DNA of 64,000 bases from Sanguibacter gelidistatuariae. Lineage in GTDB: Bacteria; Actinomycetota; Actinomycetes; Actinomycetales; Cellulomonadaceae. The stretch covers positions 270,835 through 334,834 of the forward strand of contig NZ_FMYH01000005.1 of assembly GCF_900096585.1 (NCBI RefSeq), read 5' to 3'. The notes beneath the pieces are model-generated. The model worked only from the letters and a program-made list of their open reading frames with translations, was not told where the DNA came from and made no database searches. The number at the start of each line of letters is the position of its first letter. The stretch's first letter is position 1. Position numbers and translations under genes: made by a program. This document shows positions 1-8,401 of the stretch, piece after piece.

Positions 1-306
1 GGCCGCGTTCCACCGGTTCCAGCTGCGGTAGCGGCGCTCGATCACCTCGTCGCCGGGGAAGTACGGCTCCTCGTGCACACCGATCGTGTTCACGTAGGGA
101 GTGTTGATCGACGTCGGGATGGCGACGTTGCGCTCCCGGGCGCGCTTGAGCAGGTTCAGCAGGACGTAGCGGGCGCGAGGGCCCCCGCGGTCATCAATCA
201 GCCCGTCGAGGGACTCGACCCATTCTCCGGTCTCGGAGGGGTCGATATCGGGGACCTGGCTCAACAGACCATTGATCAATGGTCCCGTCTCGTCATGCGT
301 AGCCAC
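1..306 (-). CDS. aceE: Pyruvate dehydrogenase E1 component, N-terminal fragment (runs off window start)
   Basis: Only the first 102 codons are in the window. Reading the minus strand gives [14 protein letters not shown], then [14 protein letters not shown] and later [20 protein letters not shown], ending in WNAA. This is the characteristic N-terminus of the homodimeric, thiamine-diphosphate E1 of the pyruvate dehydrogenase complex, which decarboxylates pyruvate and acetylates the E2 lipoyl arm. I chose the GTG directly before ATHDE; another in-frame GTG lies four codons upstream (MRLLVATHD) and neither has a strong ribosome site. It is divergent from the DUF3052 gene, an arrangement common in actinobacteria. 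The catalytic domains lie outside the window. Confidence 0.9.
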   Translation of the reverse strand, partial: MATHDETGPLINGLLSQVPDIDPSETGEWVESLDGLIDDRGGPRARYVLLNLLKRARERNVAIPTSINTPYVNTIGVHEEPYFPGDEVIERRYRSWNRWNAA

Positions 307-742
307 CAGCAACCTCACATCGTGTTCAGAGCGGGGGCGGTGTGCCCCATTGCTCGCCTGGACCGGTCGTTGGGTGCTGCATGCAGCAGCTGTGTGTGCT
401 GCGCGCAAAGGGTTCGTCAACTCCGGTCGTTCTGACCATTCTCAACGCATGGTCGAGGTGAAAGCCACCCCGTGACGTGAAGATCGGACGTGACGTTCGT
501 GACATCGTTGGTACGTCAACGATTCCGGGCGTCAGATCCATGCAGATGTCCCGCTTGCTGGGCGCGCTCCGGAGGCTGTGCGCCCTGGTGGCAGGGGAGA
601 AATCGGTCCCCGACAACGATGCGTCGGCGTTTCGTGGCCGATTCCGGACGCGACCTAGCGCACAGTGGGCTACGTTTGCCACCATTGAACCATCCGGCGT
701 GGTCACGCGTCCGGAATCTGCTGTGAAGGGAAGAACATCACC
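307..742. other. Divergent intergenic region aceE / DUF3052
   Basis: This 436-bp gap separates two divergent genes and should hold both promoters. Short frames through it show no recognisable protein. It contains one clear 6-bp inverted repeat, listed separately, and the purine-rich ribosome site (GAAGGGAAGA) of the DUF3052 gene at its right edge. Confidence 0.6.
505..522. promoter_or_regulatory. Inverted repeat, possible operator upstream of aceE and DUF3052
   Basis: TCGTTG-GTACGT-CAACGA is a perfect 6-bp inverted repeat whose 6-nt spacer is itself palindromic. It sits mid-way in the divergent gap. The dyad fits a dimeric regulator site, but no regulator can be named. Confidence 0.3.
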
Positions 743-1156
743 GTGGTAGCGACCGCTGAGCCTCAGGATGCGAACCGCCTAGGTTTCACCTCTGGGCTCG
801 TTGTCCAGGAGTTCGGGTGGGCCGAGGACGTCGACGACGCCCTCCGGGACGCCATCGAAGAGATCACCGGAACCGATCTGGTGGACGAGGAGTACGACGA
901 GGTCACCGACGGTGTCATCGTCTGGTGGCGCGAGGACGACGGCGATCTCACCGACACCCTCGTCGACGTGCAGACCGTGCTCGACGACGGCGGGGTCATC
1001 TGGATCTTCACCCGCAAGCCGGGCCGTGACGGGCACGTCGGGCACAGCGACATCCAGGAGGCTGCGACCACGGCCGGGCTGCACGCGACGAGCACGTTCT
1101 CGATCGCCTCGGACTGGTCGGCGACCAAGCTCGGCAACCGCGGCCGCGGCAAGTGA
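743..1156 (+). CDS. DUF3052 family protein
   Basis: 137-residue acidic protein recognisable as the DUF3052 family, almost confined to actinobacteria and of unknown molecular function. The start is GTG preceded by GAAGGGAAGA. The protein is cytosolic, with no signal or membrane segment; the middle carries an acidic stretch (EEYDEVTDG, WWREDDGDL). The last four bases overlap the peroxiredoxin start (GTGA), so the two genes, with the lipoprotein after them, are very likely one transcript. Confidence 0.85.
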   Translation: MVATAEPQDANRLGFTSGLVVQEFGWAEDVDDALRDAIEEITGTDLVDEEYDEVTDGVIVWWREDDGDLTDTLVDVQTVLDDGGVIWIFTRKPGRDGHVGHSDIQEAATTAGLHATSTFSIASDWSATKLGNRGRGK

Positions 1157-1629
1157 GCTCGGTGTCCCCTGAGGTGACGCTCGCCGTCGGCGATGCGGCG
1201 CCGGACTTCACGCTGCCCAACACCCACGGCACCCCGGTCCACCTCGGTGACCTCCGGGGCAAGCCGGTACTCGTAGTGTTCGTCCCCTTCGCGTTTTCCG
1301 GGAACTGCACGGCCGAGCTGTGCGAGCTGCGGGACAACATCGAGGAGTTCGAGACCGCGGGCGTCGAGCTCCTGGTCGTCTCGTGCGACGCGATGTACTC
1401 GCTCAAGGCGTGGGCCGAGCAGGACGGTTACACCTTCGACCTGCTCTCGGACTTCTGGCCGCACGGCGAGGTTGCTCGCGCCTACGGCGTGTTCGACGCC
1501 GAGCGCGGCCTGGCAGTCCGCGGCAGCTTCCTCATCGACTCGGGCGGGATCGTGCGGTGGGCCGTGGTGAACCCGCGTGGCCAGCGACGCGACTTCGCCG
1601 GGTACCGGGCGGCGTTGGCCGGGTTGTGA
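1153..1629 (+). CDS. Peroxiredoxin (AhpE/BCP-TSA type)
   Basis: 158-residue thioredoxin-fold peroxiredoxin that reduces hydroperoxides through a peroxidatic cysteine. The active-site segment PFAFSGNCTAELCELRD matches the P-x3-(T/S)-x2-C motif, giving Cys52 as peroxidatic; Cys57, five residues on, has no assigned role. AhpE-like enzymes are commonly recycled by mycothiol or mycoredoxin in actinobacteria; that is inference here. Translation probably couples to DUF3052 through the GTGA overlap, and its own stop overlaps the next GTG in the same way. Confidence 0.9.
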   Translation: MSSVSPEVTLAVGDAAPDFTLPNTHGTPVHLGDLRGKPVLVVFVPFAFSGNCTAELCELRDNIEEFETAGVELLVVSCDAMYSLKAWAEQDGYTFDLLSDFWPHGEVARAYGVFDAERGLAVRGSFLIDSGGIVRWAVVNPRGQRRDFAGYRAALAGL

Positions 1630-2039
1630 AGCTGACTCTGGCTTCCGTCCTGGTCGTGGCGACGGTCCTGACCGGCGTCACCGGGTGCGTAGCAGGCCCG
1701 GACCCGGAGAAGTCGGAGTTCGCCGGCCGCGCCCCGCTCGCCTCCTGCGGCGAGCTGAAGCTCGCACAAGGGGAGAGCGTTCCGGCGCAGGCATGGGACT
1801 GTCTCGAGGCCGGGGTCGCGACCGGAGCCGAGTTTGTCGTGGCGAAGCTCACGACTGAGGGCGACCCCATCACGTACTACTTCCGGGTCGGTCCCAAGAT
1901 CGGCGGGGTGGACATCTTCATCGACTCCACGCAGGACAAGTGGGGATCGGGGAAGTGGGACCGGCGGCTGTGCACGGGGGAAGACTTCGCGACGATCATC
2001 GCGGGGTGCGTCGCGACGTTCGTGCCGGTCGAGGGCTGA
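1626..2039 (+). CDS. Small secreted lipoprotein, function unknown
   Basis: 137 residues starting at a GTG that overlaps the peroxiredoxin stop. The N-terminus is a lipoprotein signal: MKLTLASVLVVATVLTGVTGC, with lipobox VTGC putting the lipidated cysteine at about residue 21. The mature part contains further cysteines (ASCGEL, WDCLEAG, RLCTGED, AGCVATF) that could form disulfides outside the membrane. I do not recognise a domain. It is the last gene of the DUF3052-peroxiredoxin cluster. Confidence 0.75.
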   Translation: MKLTLASVLVVATVLTGVTGCVAGPDPEKSEFAGRAPLASCGELKLAQGESVPAQAWDCLEAGVATGAEFVVAKLTTEGDPITYYFRVGPKIGGVDIFIDSTQDKWGSGKWDRRLCTGEDFATIIAGCVATFVPVEG

Positions 2040-2075
2040 CTCTGCGAGCGGGTAGGCTGTCATCCGCTCGTTCAA

Positions 2076-2149
2076 GGGCCTGTAGCTCAGTTGGTTAGAG
2101 CGCCACGCTTACACCGTGGATGTCGGGGGTTCGAGTCCCTCCGGGCCCA
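2076..2149 (+). tRNA. tRNA-Val (anticodon TAC)
   Basis: A full cloverleaf can be drawn. The acceptor stem GGGCCTG pairs with CGGGCCC with one G-U, the D arm contains AGCTCAGTTGGTTAGAG, and the anticodon arm is CCACG-CTTACAC-CGTGG. The T arm carries TTCGAGT with five pairs, including one wobble. Only CC follows the discriminator A, so CCA is not fully encoded. TAC reads GUA/GUG valine codons. Confidence 0.95.
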
Positions 2150-2367
2150 CCCAGTGTTCGATGTTCAGACTTGCGACATCCGCAGGTTTGACATCCTCTC
2201 CCGTAGGCAGCCTGGCCTCGTAGGCCAGTGCTGCGGCGTGGAGGTTCGGATCAAGAAGCGAATCGAACGGTTCACCGGGTTCGCTTTCTATAGTGTCGAT
2301 GTTCTCGATTTCGTAGACACTGATGCGTTCAAAGAACGCTTGGTTACAGATGCGTCGTAGCGAGTCG

Positions 2368-2469
2368 TCACAGGTGCCGCACCTCGGTGAACGCCTCGAA
2401 CACCAGCTCCCGTGGGTCGATCACTCGAGAGATCACGATCTCGCGGTCGGCGGTGTCCGCCGGCGACAT
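2368..2469 (-). pseudogene. SRPBCC (AHSA1-like) domain remnant, 33 codons
   Basis: Minus-strand reading gives MSPADTADREIVISRVID, then PRELVFEAFTEVRHL and a stop. This is the conserved N-terminal strand-helix start of AHSA1/START-like SRPBCC proteins, normally about 150 residues. The usual Ala of the DAPREL motif is missing and everything after the first helix is gone. The 447 bp between the tRNA and the YCII gene hold no intact gene; the rest of that stretch shows nothing recognisable. SRPBCC and YCII genes are often neighbours, so this is probably what is left of a former partner gene. Confidence 0.65.
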
Positions 2470-2596
2470 CTTCGGGGGCGGCGAATGGTACGCGGTCGCT
2501 GGCGGGGTACTGGAGATCATCGGCATCGTCACCGCAGCAGCCCTGCGCGCCGGCGACGATGCGTGGGCCGCACGCGGTTGACGTTCTGAACAACCC

Positions 2597-2929
2597 TCAC
2601 GCTGTCGTCTGCAGGGGCCAGACCTCGACCACCCCGTGGGCGACGGCGCACGGGGTCCTAGCGGCGAGGCTCACGGCCTCGTCCAGGGTGTCGGCCTCGA
2701 TGATGGCGAACCCTGCGATCGGCAGTTCGGACTGCAGGTATGGCCCGTCAGTGGTCGCGGCTCCGGCACCGTCGTGGTTGCGTACCTGGGTCGGGGTTCC
2801 CGCGATGCCCATGACGACGCCTCGCTCCCGCAGGCGTGCGTCGTGCCGGTGCGCCTCATCGCGCACGGCGGGATCGGTCTGGTCGTATCCGGCGCGGTCA
2901 CCGTAACCGATCGTGATGAAGGTGGCCAT
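2597..2929 (-). CDS. YCII/DGPF-domain protein
   Basis: 110 residues of the YCII (DGPF) family, a ferredoxin-like dimeric alpha/beta fold. The signature TTDGPYLQSELPIAGFAII lies in the middle (DGP at about residues 64-66), followed by a helix and a C-terminal VVEVWPL strand. Function is uncertain; the family often sits near ECF sigma factors and SRPBCC proteins, and a SRPBCC remnant lies just downstream. The ATG is chosen because GGGAGA precedes it by a few bases. Confidence 0.85.
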   Translation of the reverse strand: MATFITIGYGDRAGYDQTDPAVRDEAHRHDARLRERGVVMGIAGTPTQVRNHDGAGAATTDGPYLQSELPIAGFAIIEADTLDEAVSLAARTPCAVAHGVVEVWPLQTTA

Positions 2930-3023
2930 GTTGTTCTCCCCACTCCGCGCTTCGACTGTGGTGTCCTGGCGCAACTGTACCGACGGAGGCCTTGCGGCCG
3001 CCATCAGTCAGTGTGGAGACTGC

Positions 3024-3578
3024 CTACGCAGAGCGAGCGTTCAGCCGAGCCGCGAGGGTGTCGCGTGCCTGCTGGGCGATCGGGCGCACCGACTTGTCGC
3101 GGTCGCTGAAGTGCTGGGCGATGGTCGACTGGTGCTCGGCCGTGCCTTGCGCGGCGAGGGCGCGCAGGGCGGCGGACCGAACACGAGCGTTCTCGTCGGC
3201 CGCCAGGCGCACCAGCTCGGAGGCAGCGGGGATGTCGCGCTCCAGCACGACTCGCGCACACATCTCGCGAACGCGCCAGGCGCGGTCGCCCAGGCCGGCG
3301 ATCACGTACGGGGCCGCTGAGTCGTCCCAGACGTAGAGCAGGGCGCGTGCGCCCCACAGCTCGGGCCAGTACAGCGGGGGTGCGCCATCGAGGATGCCGA
3401 GCCCGTGGCGACCGCCGGCGTAGAGCAGGAAGTCCTTGCCTGCGTTGTCGCCGCGCAGGAGCGCGATGGCCTTCTGCTCGACGACCTGCTCGCTGTAGTG
3501 CGCGATGGCGGCTTGGATGCGCTCGCCGGTCGGCAGGTCGAGGGGGATGTCGGGGTGCGGGTTCAGTTTGTTGTCCAT
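3024..3578 (-). CDS. HEAT-repeat protein
   Basis: 184-residue soluble protein whose C-terminal half (about residues 95-180) is made of HEAT-like helical pairs (AWRVREMCARVV, ARVRSAALRALAAQG, KSVRPIAQQARDTLAA). The N-terminal half carries an unfamiliar segment ending LYWPELWGARALLYVWDD. HEAT repeats normally bind proteins or nucleic acids; no partner can be deduced. It lies downstream of the SARP-type regulator on the same strand with a gap of about 60 bp. A second, unrelated HEAT-like protein lies further along the window. Confidence 0.75.
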   Translation of the reverse strand: MDNKLNPHPDIPLDLPTGERIQAAIAHYSEQVVEQKAIALLRGDNAGKDFLLYAGGRHGLGILDGAPPLYWPELWGARALLYVWDDSAAPYVIAGLGDRAWRVREMCARVVLERDIPAASELVRLAADENARVRSAALRALAAQGTAEHQSTIAQHFSDRDKSVRPIAQQARDTLAARLNARSA

Positions 3579-3640
3579 GGCACCGTCTACTCTAGCGGGC
3601 CGGGCTGGGCGAGCCCTCTCCGGCCACGGTGGGCTCCATC

Positions 3641-5620
3641 TCAGCGCGCCAGCGCCAACCGCAGGTCGGCGAGCCAGCCCGACGTCGGGCCGCAGGTGAG
3701 CAGTCCGCTGCCGGCACCGGCGAGCTCGCCGGCCGCGGGGGACAGCGCCGCGAGAGCCCGGCGCATGGTGTGGTGATCGTCCAGGTTGATCGCAGCCCGG
3801 GCCACGAGGCACCACAGCGCCTCGAGGAGGTGACCGGGTGGGGGATCGGAGAGGTCGCGCAGGGCGCGGGCTGCGTCGTCGGGCAGGTTCTGGGTGAGAA
3901 GGATGAGCGGGCGGACCCAGGGTTCGTAGGGACCCCACTGGATGCTGGGGTCGGTGGGCACCGGGCGGTCGTGCTGGAGGCGGAGGGTGAGTAGGGCGAG
4001 GGGCAGCAGCCCGTGCTCGAGGCCCGGCATCCCGGCTCCCTCGAGGGCCGCTGCTGCGGCGCGGTAGCTCTGTGCGACGTCGGTCGCCGGCTGGGCTGTG
4101 AGCGCGAGCCGCAGCGCGCGGTACCACCCGGTGAAGACGGCGACGAGCGGTGACTCGTACTCGGCTGCCAGGTCGTCGGCTGCGCGGGCATGGGCGTCGG
4201 CGCGATCAAGATCACCGAGCGCACATTGGGACTGGAGCTGGATCAGGTGTCCAAGGAGTTCGTAGGTGGTGAGGTCGTGGCGGGAGGACAGTGCGACGAG
4301 CTCCGCGCCGATGGCGTCGCGGCGGGCCGCCAGACCGGCCCGATGGAAGGTCTGCATGAAGACGCCGTTGAGGGCGAAGGCCAGGAGAGCGGGGTCGTCG
4401 AGGTGCCGCGCGAGCGCTTCGGCCTCGGTCGCGGCGCTCCGACCCCGTGGCTCGGTCGTCCCACGGGACTCGATCGCGATCGTGGCGAGCAGGCGCGCCC
4501 GGCTCGCGTCCTGGCCCGAGGGGAGCGCCGCGAGTGTGCGCTCCGCCGCGGCGACGACCTGCTCCGCCTGCTCGGCGTCGTCTGATCGCGTCCATATTGC
4601 CGGCACGTCATAGGCGCCGATGACCCGGGCCGTGAGAGTGATGTCGCCGAGTTCCTCGGCGGCGAGGATGGTCGCCAGGCGTTGGCGGCGGGCGGCTTCG
4701 AGCCCCGTGCCTCCGGTGATGGCGAGGCTGCGCAGCAGATCGACGGTCGAGCGGAGCCGTGACCGGACACCCGGCGTAGTGTCGCCGGGACCCGTGCTCC
4801 GCTCGTAGGTCGCCGCTGCCTCCGCCCAGACCAGCCCGGCGCCGTCGTCGGGCCATGGGTGCAGGTCGAGGTAATCGGCGTGGTTGAGGACGTCGACCTC
4901 GAGGCGTCGGAGCGCGGAACCGGGGTCGACGCCGAGCTGGTCGACCAGTAGGGTGCGGGCCCGCCGGAGCACATCGAGGGCCTCGCCCTGACGCCCGGTG
5001 CGGTACAGGGCGAGAGCCAGCAGCCGCCACCCTTCTTCGCGCCAGGGGTGCTCGGCCACGTGGGCGTCGAGGTCGGGAACGGCGTCGGCGGCGCGTCCCA
5101 GGTCCAGCAGCGAGGCGGCGAGCAGCTCCACGGCGTGCAGCCGCAGCTCGGTCAACCGTGAGCGTTCCGCGCGTGCCCAGTGCTCGTCGGCGAGGTCCGC
5201 GTAGGCGGGTCCGCGCCACCAGGCCAAGGCCTCGCGGAGCGTCGACTGGGCGTCACCGGGGGAGAGCGTCCGGGCGGCGCGGACTGCCCGCTCGAATCGT
5301 GACGCGTCGAGGGACGACGGATCGGTTCGCAGGGCGTAACCCGTCCCGTCGGTGACGATGAGCATCGCGGGCGCCCGAGGAGGGCGATCCGGTTCGAGGG
5401 CGCGACGCAGGTCGCCGACGAAGGTGCGGATCGCGCCGACGGCGTGCGCGGGAGGGGCGACCCACAGGTCGTCGACGAGCATCGACAGGGGCACCGTCCG
5501 CCCGCCCGCGACGACCAGGCGCGCGAGGACCGACCGGTGCTTGGGCCCGCGCAGCGAGATCCGCTCGCCGGCCTCATCCCACGCGGTCACGGGTCCGAGG
5601 ACTCCAAGCGTGACAGCCAC
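3641..5620 (-). CDS. SARP-type transcriptional regulator with BTAD domain
   Basis: 659 residues. An OmpR-like winged helix occupies about residues 1-100 (ISLRGPKHRSVLARLVVAGG, then VGAIRTFVGDLRRAL). The bacterial transcriptional activation domain spans about 105-250 (WWRGPAYADL, HPWREEGWRLLALALYRTGRQ). A long C-terminal helical region without a visible NB-ARC ATPase motif follows, unlike large AfsR-type proteins. SARPs activate nearby genes by binding direct repeats. The start is a GTG with AGGAGGA directly upstream. It is divergent from the alpha/beta hydrolase, a plausible target. Confidence 0.85.
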   Translation of the reverse strand: MAVTLGVLGPVTAWDEAGERISLRGPKHRSVLARLVVAGGRTVPLSMLVDDLWVAPPAHAVGAIRTFVGDLRRALEPDRPPRAPAMLIVTDGTGYALRTDPSSLDASRFERAVRAARTLSPGDAQSTLREALAWWRGPAYADLADEHWARAERSRLTELRLHAVELLAASLLDLGRAADAVPDLDAHVAEHPWREEGWRLLALALYRTGRQGEALDVLRRARTLLVDQLGVDPGSALRRLEVDVLNHADYLDLHPWPDDGAGLVWAEAAATYERSTGPGDTTPGVRSRLRSTVDLLRSLAITGGTGLEAARRQRLATILAAEELGDITLTARVIGAYDVPAIWTRSDDAEQAEQVVAAAERTLAALPSGQDASRARLLATIAIESRGTTEPRGRSAATEAEALARHLDDPALLAFALNGVFMQTFHRAGLAARRDAIGAELVALSSRHDLTTYELLGHLIQLQSQCALGDLDRADAHARAADDLAAEYESPLVAVFTGWYRALRLALTAQPATDVAQSYRAAAAALEGAGMPGLEHGLLPLALLTLRLQHDRPVPTDPSIQWGPYEPWVRPLILLTQNLPDDAARALRDLSDPPPGHLLEALWCLVARAAINLDDHHTMRRALAALSPAAGELAGAGSGLLTCGPTSGWLADLRLALAR

Positions 5621-5759
5621 ACGGTCCTCCTCTCACTGAGCGTCTCGGGACCACAGTACGGCCGCCGACGGTGAGCGCGGCGGGGTCACTGATCAGGTGC
5701 TGATCCGCGCGGGGCAGCCTGGAGCCTCCACCGAACCTCAACTGAACGGATCACCCGCC

Positions 5760-6638
5760 ATGACGCTCGTCATCCCCGATGCCACCTACCGCCGTATCCC
5801 TGTCGCCGACGGGGTGAGCCTCAACGTCGCCGTCGCCGGGACCGGCAGCCCGGTCATTCTGCTGCACGGCTTCCCCCAGACTCACCTCATGTGGCGCCAC
5901 GTCGTGGCAGACCTCATGCAGGACCACACGGTGATCGTCCCGGATCTGCGTGGATACGGCGACAGCGACAAGCCAGCCGAGCTTGATGCCACGACCTACT
6001 CCAAGCGCACGATGGGAGACGACGTCGTGGCGCTCGCCGCGGCGCTCGGGCACGACACCTTCGCCCTGGTCGGCCATGACCGCGGTGCGCTCGTGGCCTT
6101 CCGGACGGCGATGGACCACCCAGAGAACGTCACCCACCTCACCAGCCTCGACGTCCTGCCGACCTTGGACATGTGGGACGTGCTCCACGGCGCGAACGCC
6201 GCGGTGGGTTTCCACCTCTACCTGATGGCGCAGCCGCCTGGTCTTGCCGAGACGATGATCTCGAATAGCGCCGACGTCTTCTTCGGCCACTTCCTCGACG
6301 CCTGGACCAAGGATCCCGCGGCGATCCCGGCCGAGTACCGCTTGGCCTACCTCGCCGCGAGCGCGGGAGCGGTGCCGTCGATCGTCGCGGACTACCGCGC
6401 GACCGCGAGCATCGACATCGCCCATGACCAGGCCGACCTCGACCTCGGCACGACGCTCTCGATGCCGGTGACGGTGATCCAGCAGGACTGGGGTTCTGCC
6501 CTCGGCTACGACGCGGCAGCGGTGTGGCGGGCATGGGCGCCGCGTCTGACGCACTACACGACGGACGCCGGTCACTTCATGGCCGAGGAGGTCCCCGCAG
6601 AGATCGTGGCCGCAGTTCGCGAACTCCTGGCGACCTGA
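5760..6638 (+). CDS. Alpha/beta hydrolase, haloacetate-dehalogenase-like
   Basis: 292 residues from the chosen ATG. Motifs in order are the oxyanion segment HGFPQTH (36-42), DLRGYGDSDKP (62-72), the nucleophile elbow VGHDRGA with Asp107, and the catalytic histidine in DAGHFMAEEVP (His272). An Asp nucleophile in GHDRGA is typical of fluoroacetate/haloacetate dehalogenases and epoxide-hydrolase relatives rather than Ser esterases; the substrate is unknown. An in-frame start 63 bp upstream is possible, since the ribosome site of either is weak. It is divergent from the SARP regulator. Confidence 0.85.
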   Translation: MTLVIPDATYRRIPVADGVSLNVAVAGTGSPVILLHGFPQTHLMWRHVVADLMQDHTVIVPDLRGYGDSDKPAELDATTYSKRTMGDDVVALAAALGHDTFALVGHDRGALVAFRTAMDHPENVTHLTSLDVLPTLDMWDVLHGANAAVGFHLYLMAQPPGLAETMISNSADVFFGHFLDAWTKDPAAIPAEYRLAYLAASAGAVPSIVADYRATASIDIAHDQADLDLGTTLSMPVTVIQQDWGSALGYDAAAVWRAWAPRLTHYTTDAGHFMAEEVPAEIVAAVRELLAT

Positions 6639-6722
6639 CCACCGACGTGGGGACCGGAGAGCCTGCCCTCCGGACGCGAAGAGCGATAGCGTCGACCTCA
6701 TCGATGAGAGCGGGGGATGGTC

Positions 6723-6908
6723 ATGCCGGTCTGGTTGCTATTTGTAGGGATCCTCCTCACCGCGCTCACGGTGGGTCTCGGGTTCGTGGCGATCCTGGGT
6801 GCAACCCTCGGCAGGCGTGTCCGCAAGGGCCGCAAGACCGGCCGCTACACCGCCACCCCGGGCAACTCCTCCGACAACAGCTCCTCGTCGAGAATCGGCG
6901 GCGTCTGA
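6723..6908 (+). CDS. Small single-span membrane protein
   Basis: 61 residues: an N-terminal hydrophobic helix (LLFVGILLTALTVGLGFVA), then a positively charged juxtamembrane segment (GRRVRKGRKTGR) and a Ser/Asn-rich tail. The ATG is favoured because GGGGGA ends about five bases upstream; another ATG six bases earlier overlaps that site. No family recognised. It could be a small membrane regulator or just a short unknown protein. Confidence 0.55.
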   Translation: MPVWLLFVGILLTALTVGLGFVAILGATLGRRVRKGRKTGRYTATPGNSSDNSSSSRIGGV

Positions 6909-7016
6909 CGCAGACACTCCAGGTGCGGGCTGCAGCAGCAGCTACAGTTCGGCGCTCGCAGTGGGTGGCGAGGATGGCCGACCGCCGATGGACCACTTCG
7001 CGCCTGGCCAACATGG

Positions 7017-7673
7017 TCACCCCTGCTGGCGTAGCTGCTTGCCCCAGTCCGCGTAGAACTGGCGCAGCGCGGGTATCTGTCCCGGGTCGACATCAAGCTC
7101 GTCGTCATGGATCACATCGAGTTGGTCGATCATCTCGGCAAGAACGGACGGAAGGAATCCCGCATCACGCTCGGCGGCCAAGTCGATGAGTCGGTCACGA
7201 CCAAACAGTTGAGCGAGAGCGTGCACGTCGACGAAGTCTCGCGGCTCGCCGCGCCCAAACAAGGCAAGGGTCTTCTGACCTGCGCTTTCCTCGACCGCCA
7301 ACGTGGGCCCGAGGACGGAGACCGTCGGAGGGATGATCGGCGAAGCGTCCTCTGCGAGATCAACGATGACGATCTCGCCGCTTGTTGCGGTCAGTGAAAG
7401 CCGGACGAATCCAGGAAACTCGCGTTCGATGGTGCATGTCCAGCCCCTCTGTCGGGCGAGGATATCTAGGGCCCGGGAGGCTCCTCCTACATCGCCCCGG
7501 CCACGGCTCGTGAACAGGTCGAGATCCTCGGTGCTGCGATCCACGATCTTGTTGGCGATGAGGGCGGCTCCGCCCGCGACGACAAAGCCGTGCGACTCGT
7601 CGAGCGTGAAGAACGTCTGGGCGACCTCTTGCTGGAAGGCGGTCAGACCCCCTCGAGTGGGGAGGCTAGCCAC
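7017..7673 (-). CDS. AbiEii/AbiGii-type nucleotidyltransferase toxin
   Basis: 218 residues. FVVAGGAALIANKIVDRSTEDLDLF (30-54) is the AbiEii-like core, with the acidic pair in TEDLDLF (Asp50, Asp52) expected to bind metal in a pol-beta-type nucleotidyltransferase. Type IV AbiE toxins transfer nucleotides to cellular RNA and block growth; that activity is inferred. The GTG start overlaps the stop of the upstream XRE gene, so the pair is translationally coupled; in-frame ATGs 21 and 42 bp upstream lie inside the XRE gene without a ribosome site. Confidence 0.8.
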   Translation of the reverse strand: MASLPTRGGLTAFQQEVAQTFFTLDESHGFVVAGGAALIANKIVDRSTEDLDLFTSRGRGDVGGASRALDILARQRGWTCTIEREFPGFVRLSLTATSGEIVIVDLAEDASPIIPPTVSVLGPTLAVEESAGQKTLALFGRGEPRDFVDVHALAQLFGRDRLIDLAAERDAGFLPSVLAEMIDQLDVIHDDELDVDPGQIPALRQFYADWGKQLRQQG

Positions 7674-8190
7674 GGTCGACCCGAAGGGCATCATCGATGA
7701 GTGGCTGCCAGGCATCGCGTACTTCTCGGGGCAGTCGCAGGTCGTCCCACATGTCGACGAGCAGGGCGCCGTCGATGAAGTCCAAGAGGTCCTGCTCGGT
7801 GCCCTCGGTCATCACGGCCCTGTAGACGAGAGCGCGTTCTCGCCTATCGGCAAGGTTGTACTCCCGAGGCGGACCCGACCAGTGTGTTCGTGCCGGGAGC
7901 GCGGTCGTGCGAAGTGCGTCCTTGAGGAGGAGCCGAGGAATGCGATCAGGCACGGACAGAGGGCGGCCGCGTCGAGTGAAGATCGTCGTGAACTGCACGG
8001 GCTTGTCATCGAGGACGACCTGTTGGCCGGTTGCCGCGATCAGCCGATCGAAGGTGGCGATGGTCGGGGACTTGTGACCATTCTCGTAGGCGGACACGGC
8101 GGTGCGCGATGTCGCAGCGCGGCGCGCGAGTTCGTCAGTCGTCAGATGTGCGCGCTTGCGCGCGCTGCGCAGGATTTCAGCACTCTTCAT
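7666..8190 (-). CDS. XRE-family antitoxin/repressor of the AbiE-like module
   Basis: 174 residues with an N-terminal helix-turn-helix (about 5-65: LRSARKRAHLTTDELARRAATSRTAVSAYENGHKSPT), followed by about 100 residues without a recognised fold (WDDLRLPREVRDAW near the end). In this arrangement the HTH protein is probably both antitoxin and autorepressor, as for AbiEi proteins; here the HTH is XRE-like rather than the winged-helix AbiEi type. The ATG has GAGGAGG upstream. It is the first gene of a two-gene operon with the nucleotidyltransferase. Confidence 0.8.
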   Translation of the reverse strand: MKSAEILRSARKRAHLTTDELARRAATSRTAVSAYENGHKSPTIATFDRLIAATGQQVVLDDKPVQFTTIFTRRGRPLSVPDRIPRLLLKDALRTTALPARTHWSGPPREYNLADRRERALVYRAVMTEGTEQDLLDFIDGALLVDMWDDLRLPREVRDAWQPLIDDALRVDRG

Positions 8191-8401
8191 CGGTACGGCC
8201 TCCTCGCTTGAACTCCAACGTATCTGATCATATGACATCGGCACGGGACTTGTCGTGGTACTGACCACTGAGGCCCGCCAAGAGAGAACCCCCTCCCGTC
8301 CGCTTCATCCGGGCAGATCGATCCCGGCTCGGGGGCTATGACCGAGACGTGGACCGGCAGCGGTACGGGGTCGTCGAGCATCGGGAGCGGCTGAGGCCCC
8401 G

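Noticed and set aside
2160..2360. Possible small gene after tRNA-Val
   Set aside because: Frames lack a ribosome site and protein-like composition; only the separate SRPBCC fragment is convincing in this stretch.
8191..8401. Possible short protein between the XRE gene and the VOC gene
   Set aside because: The frame PLPVHVSVIAPEPGSICPDE has no ribosome site and no recognisable family; left unannotated.
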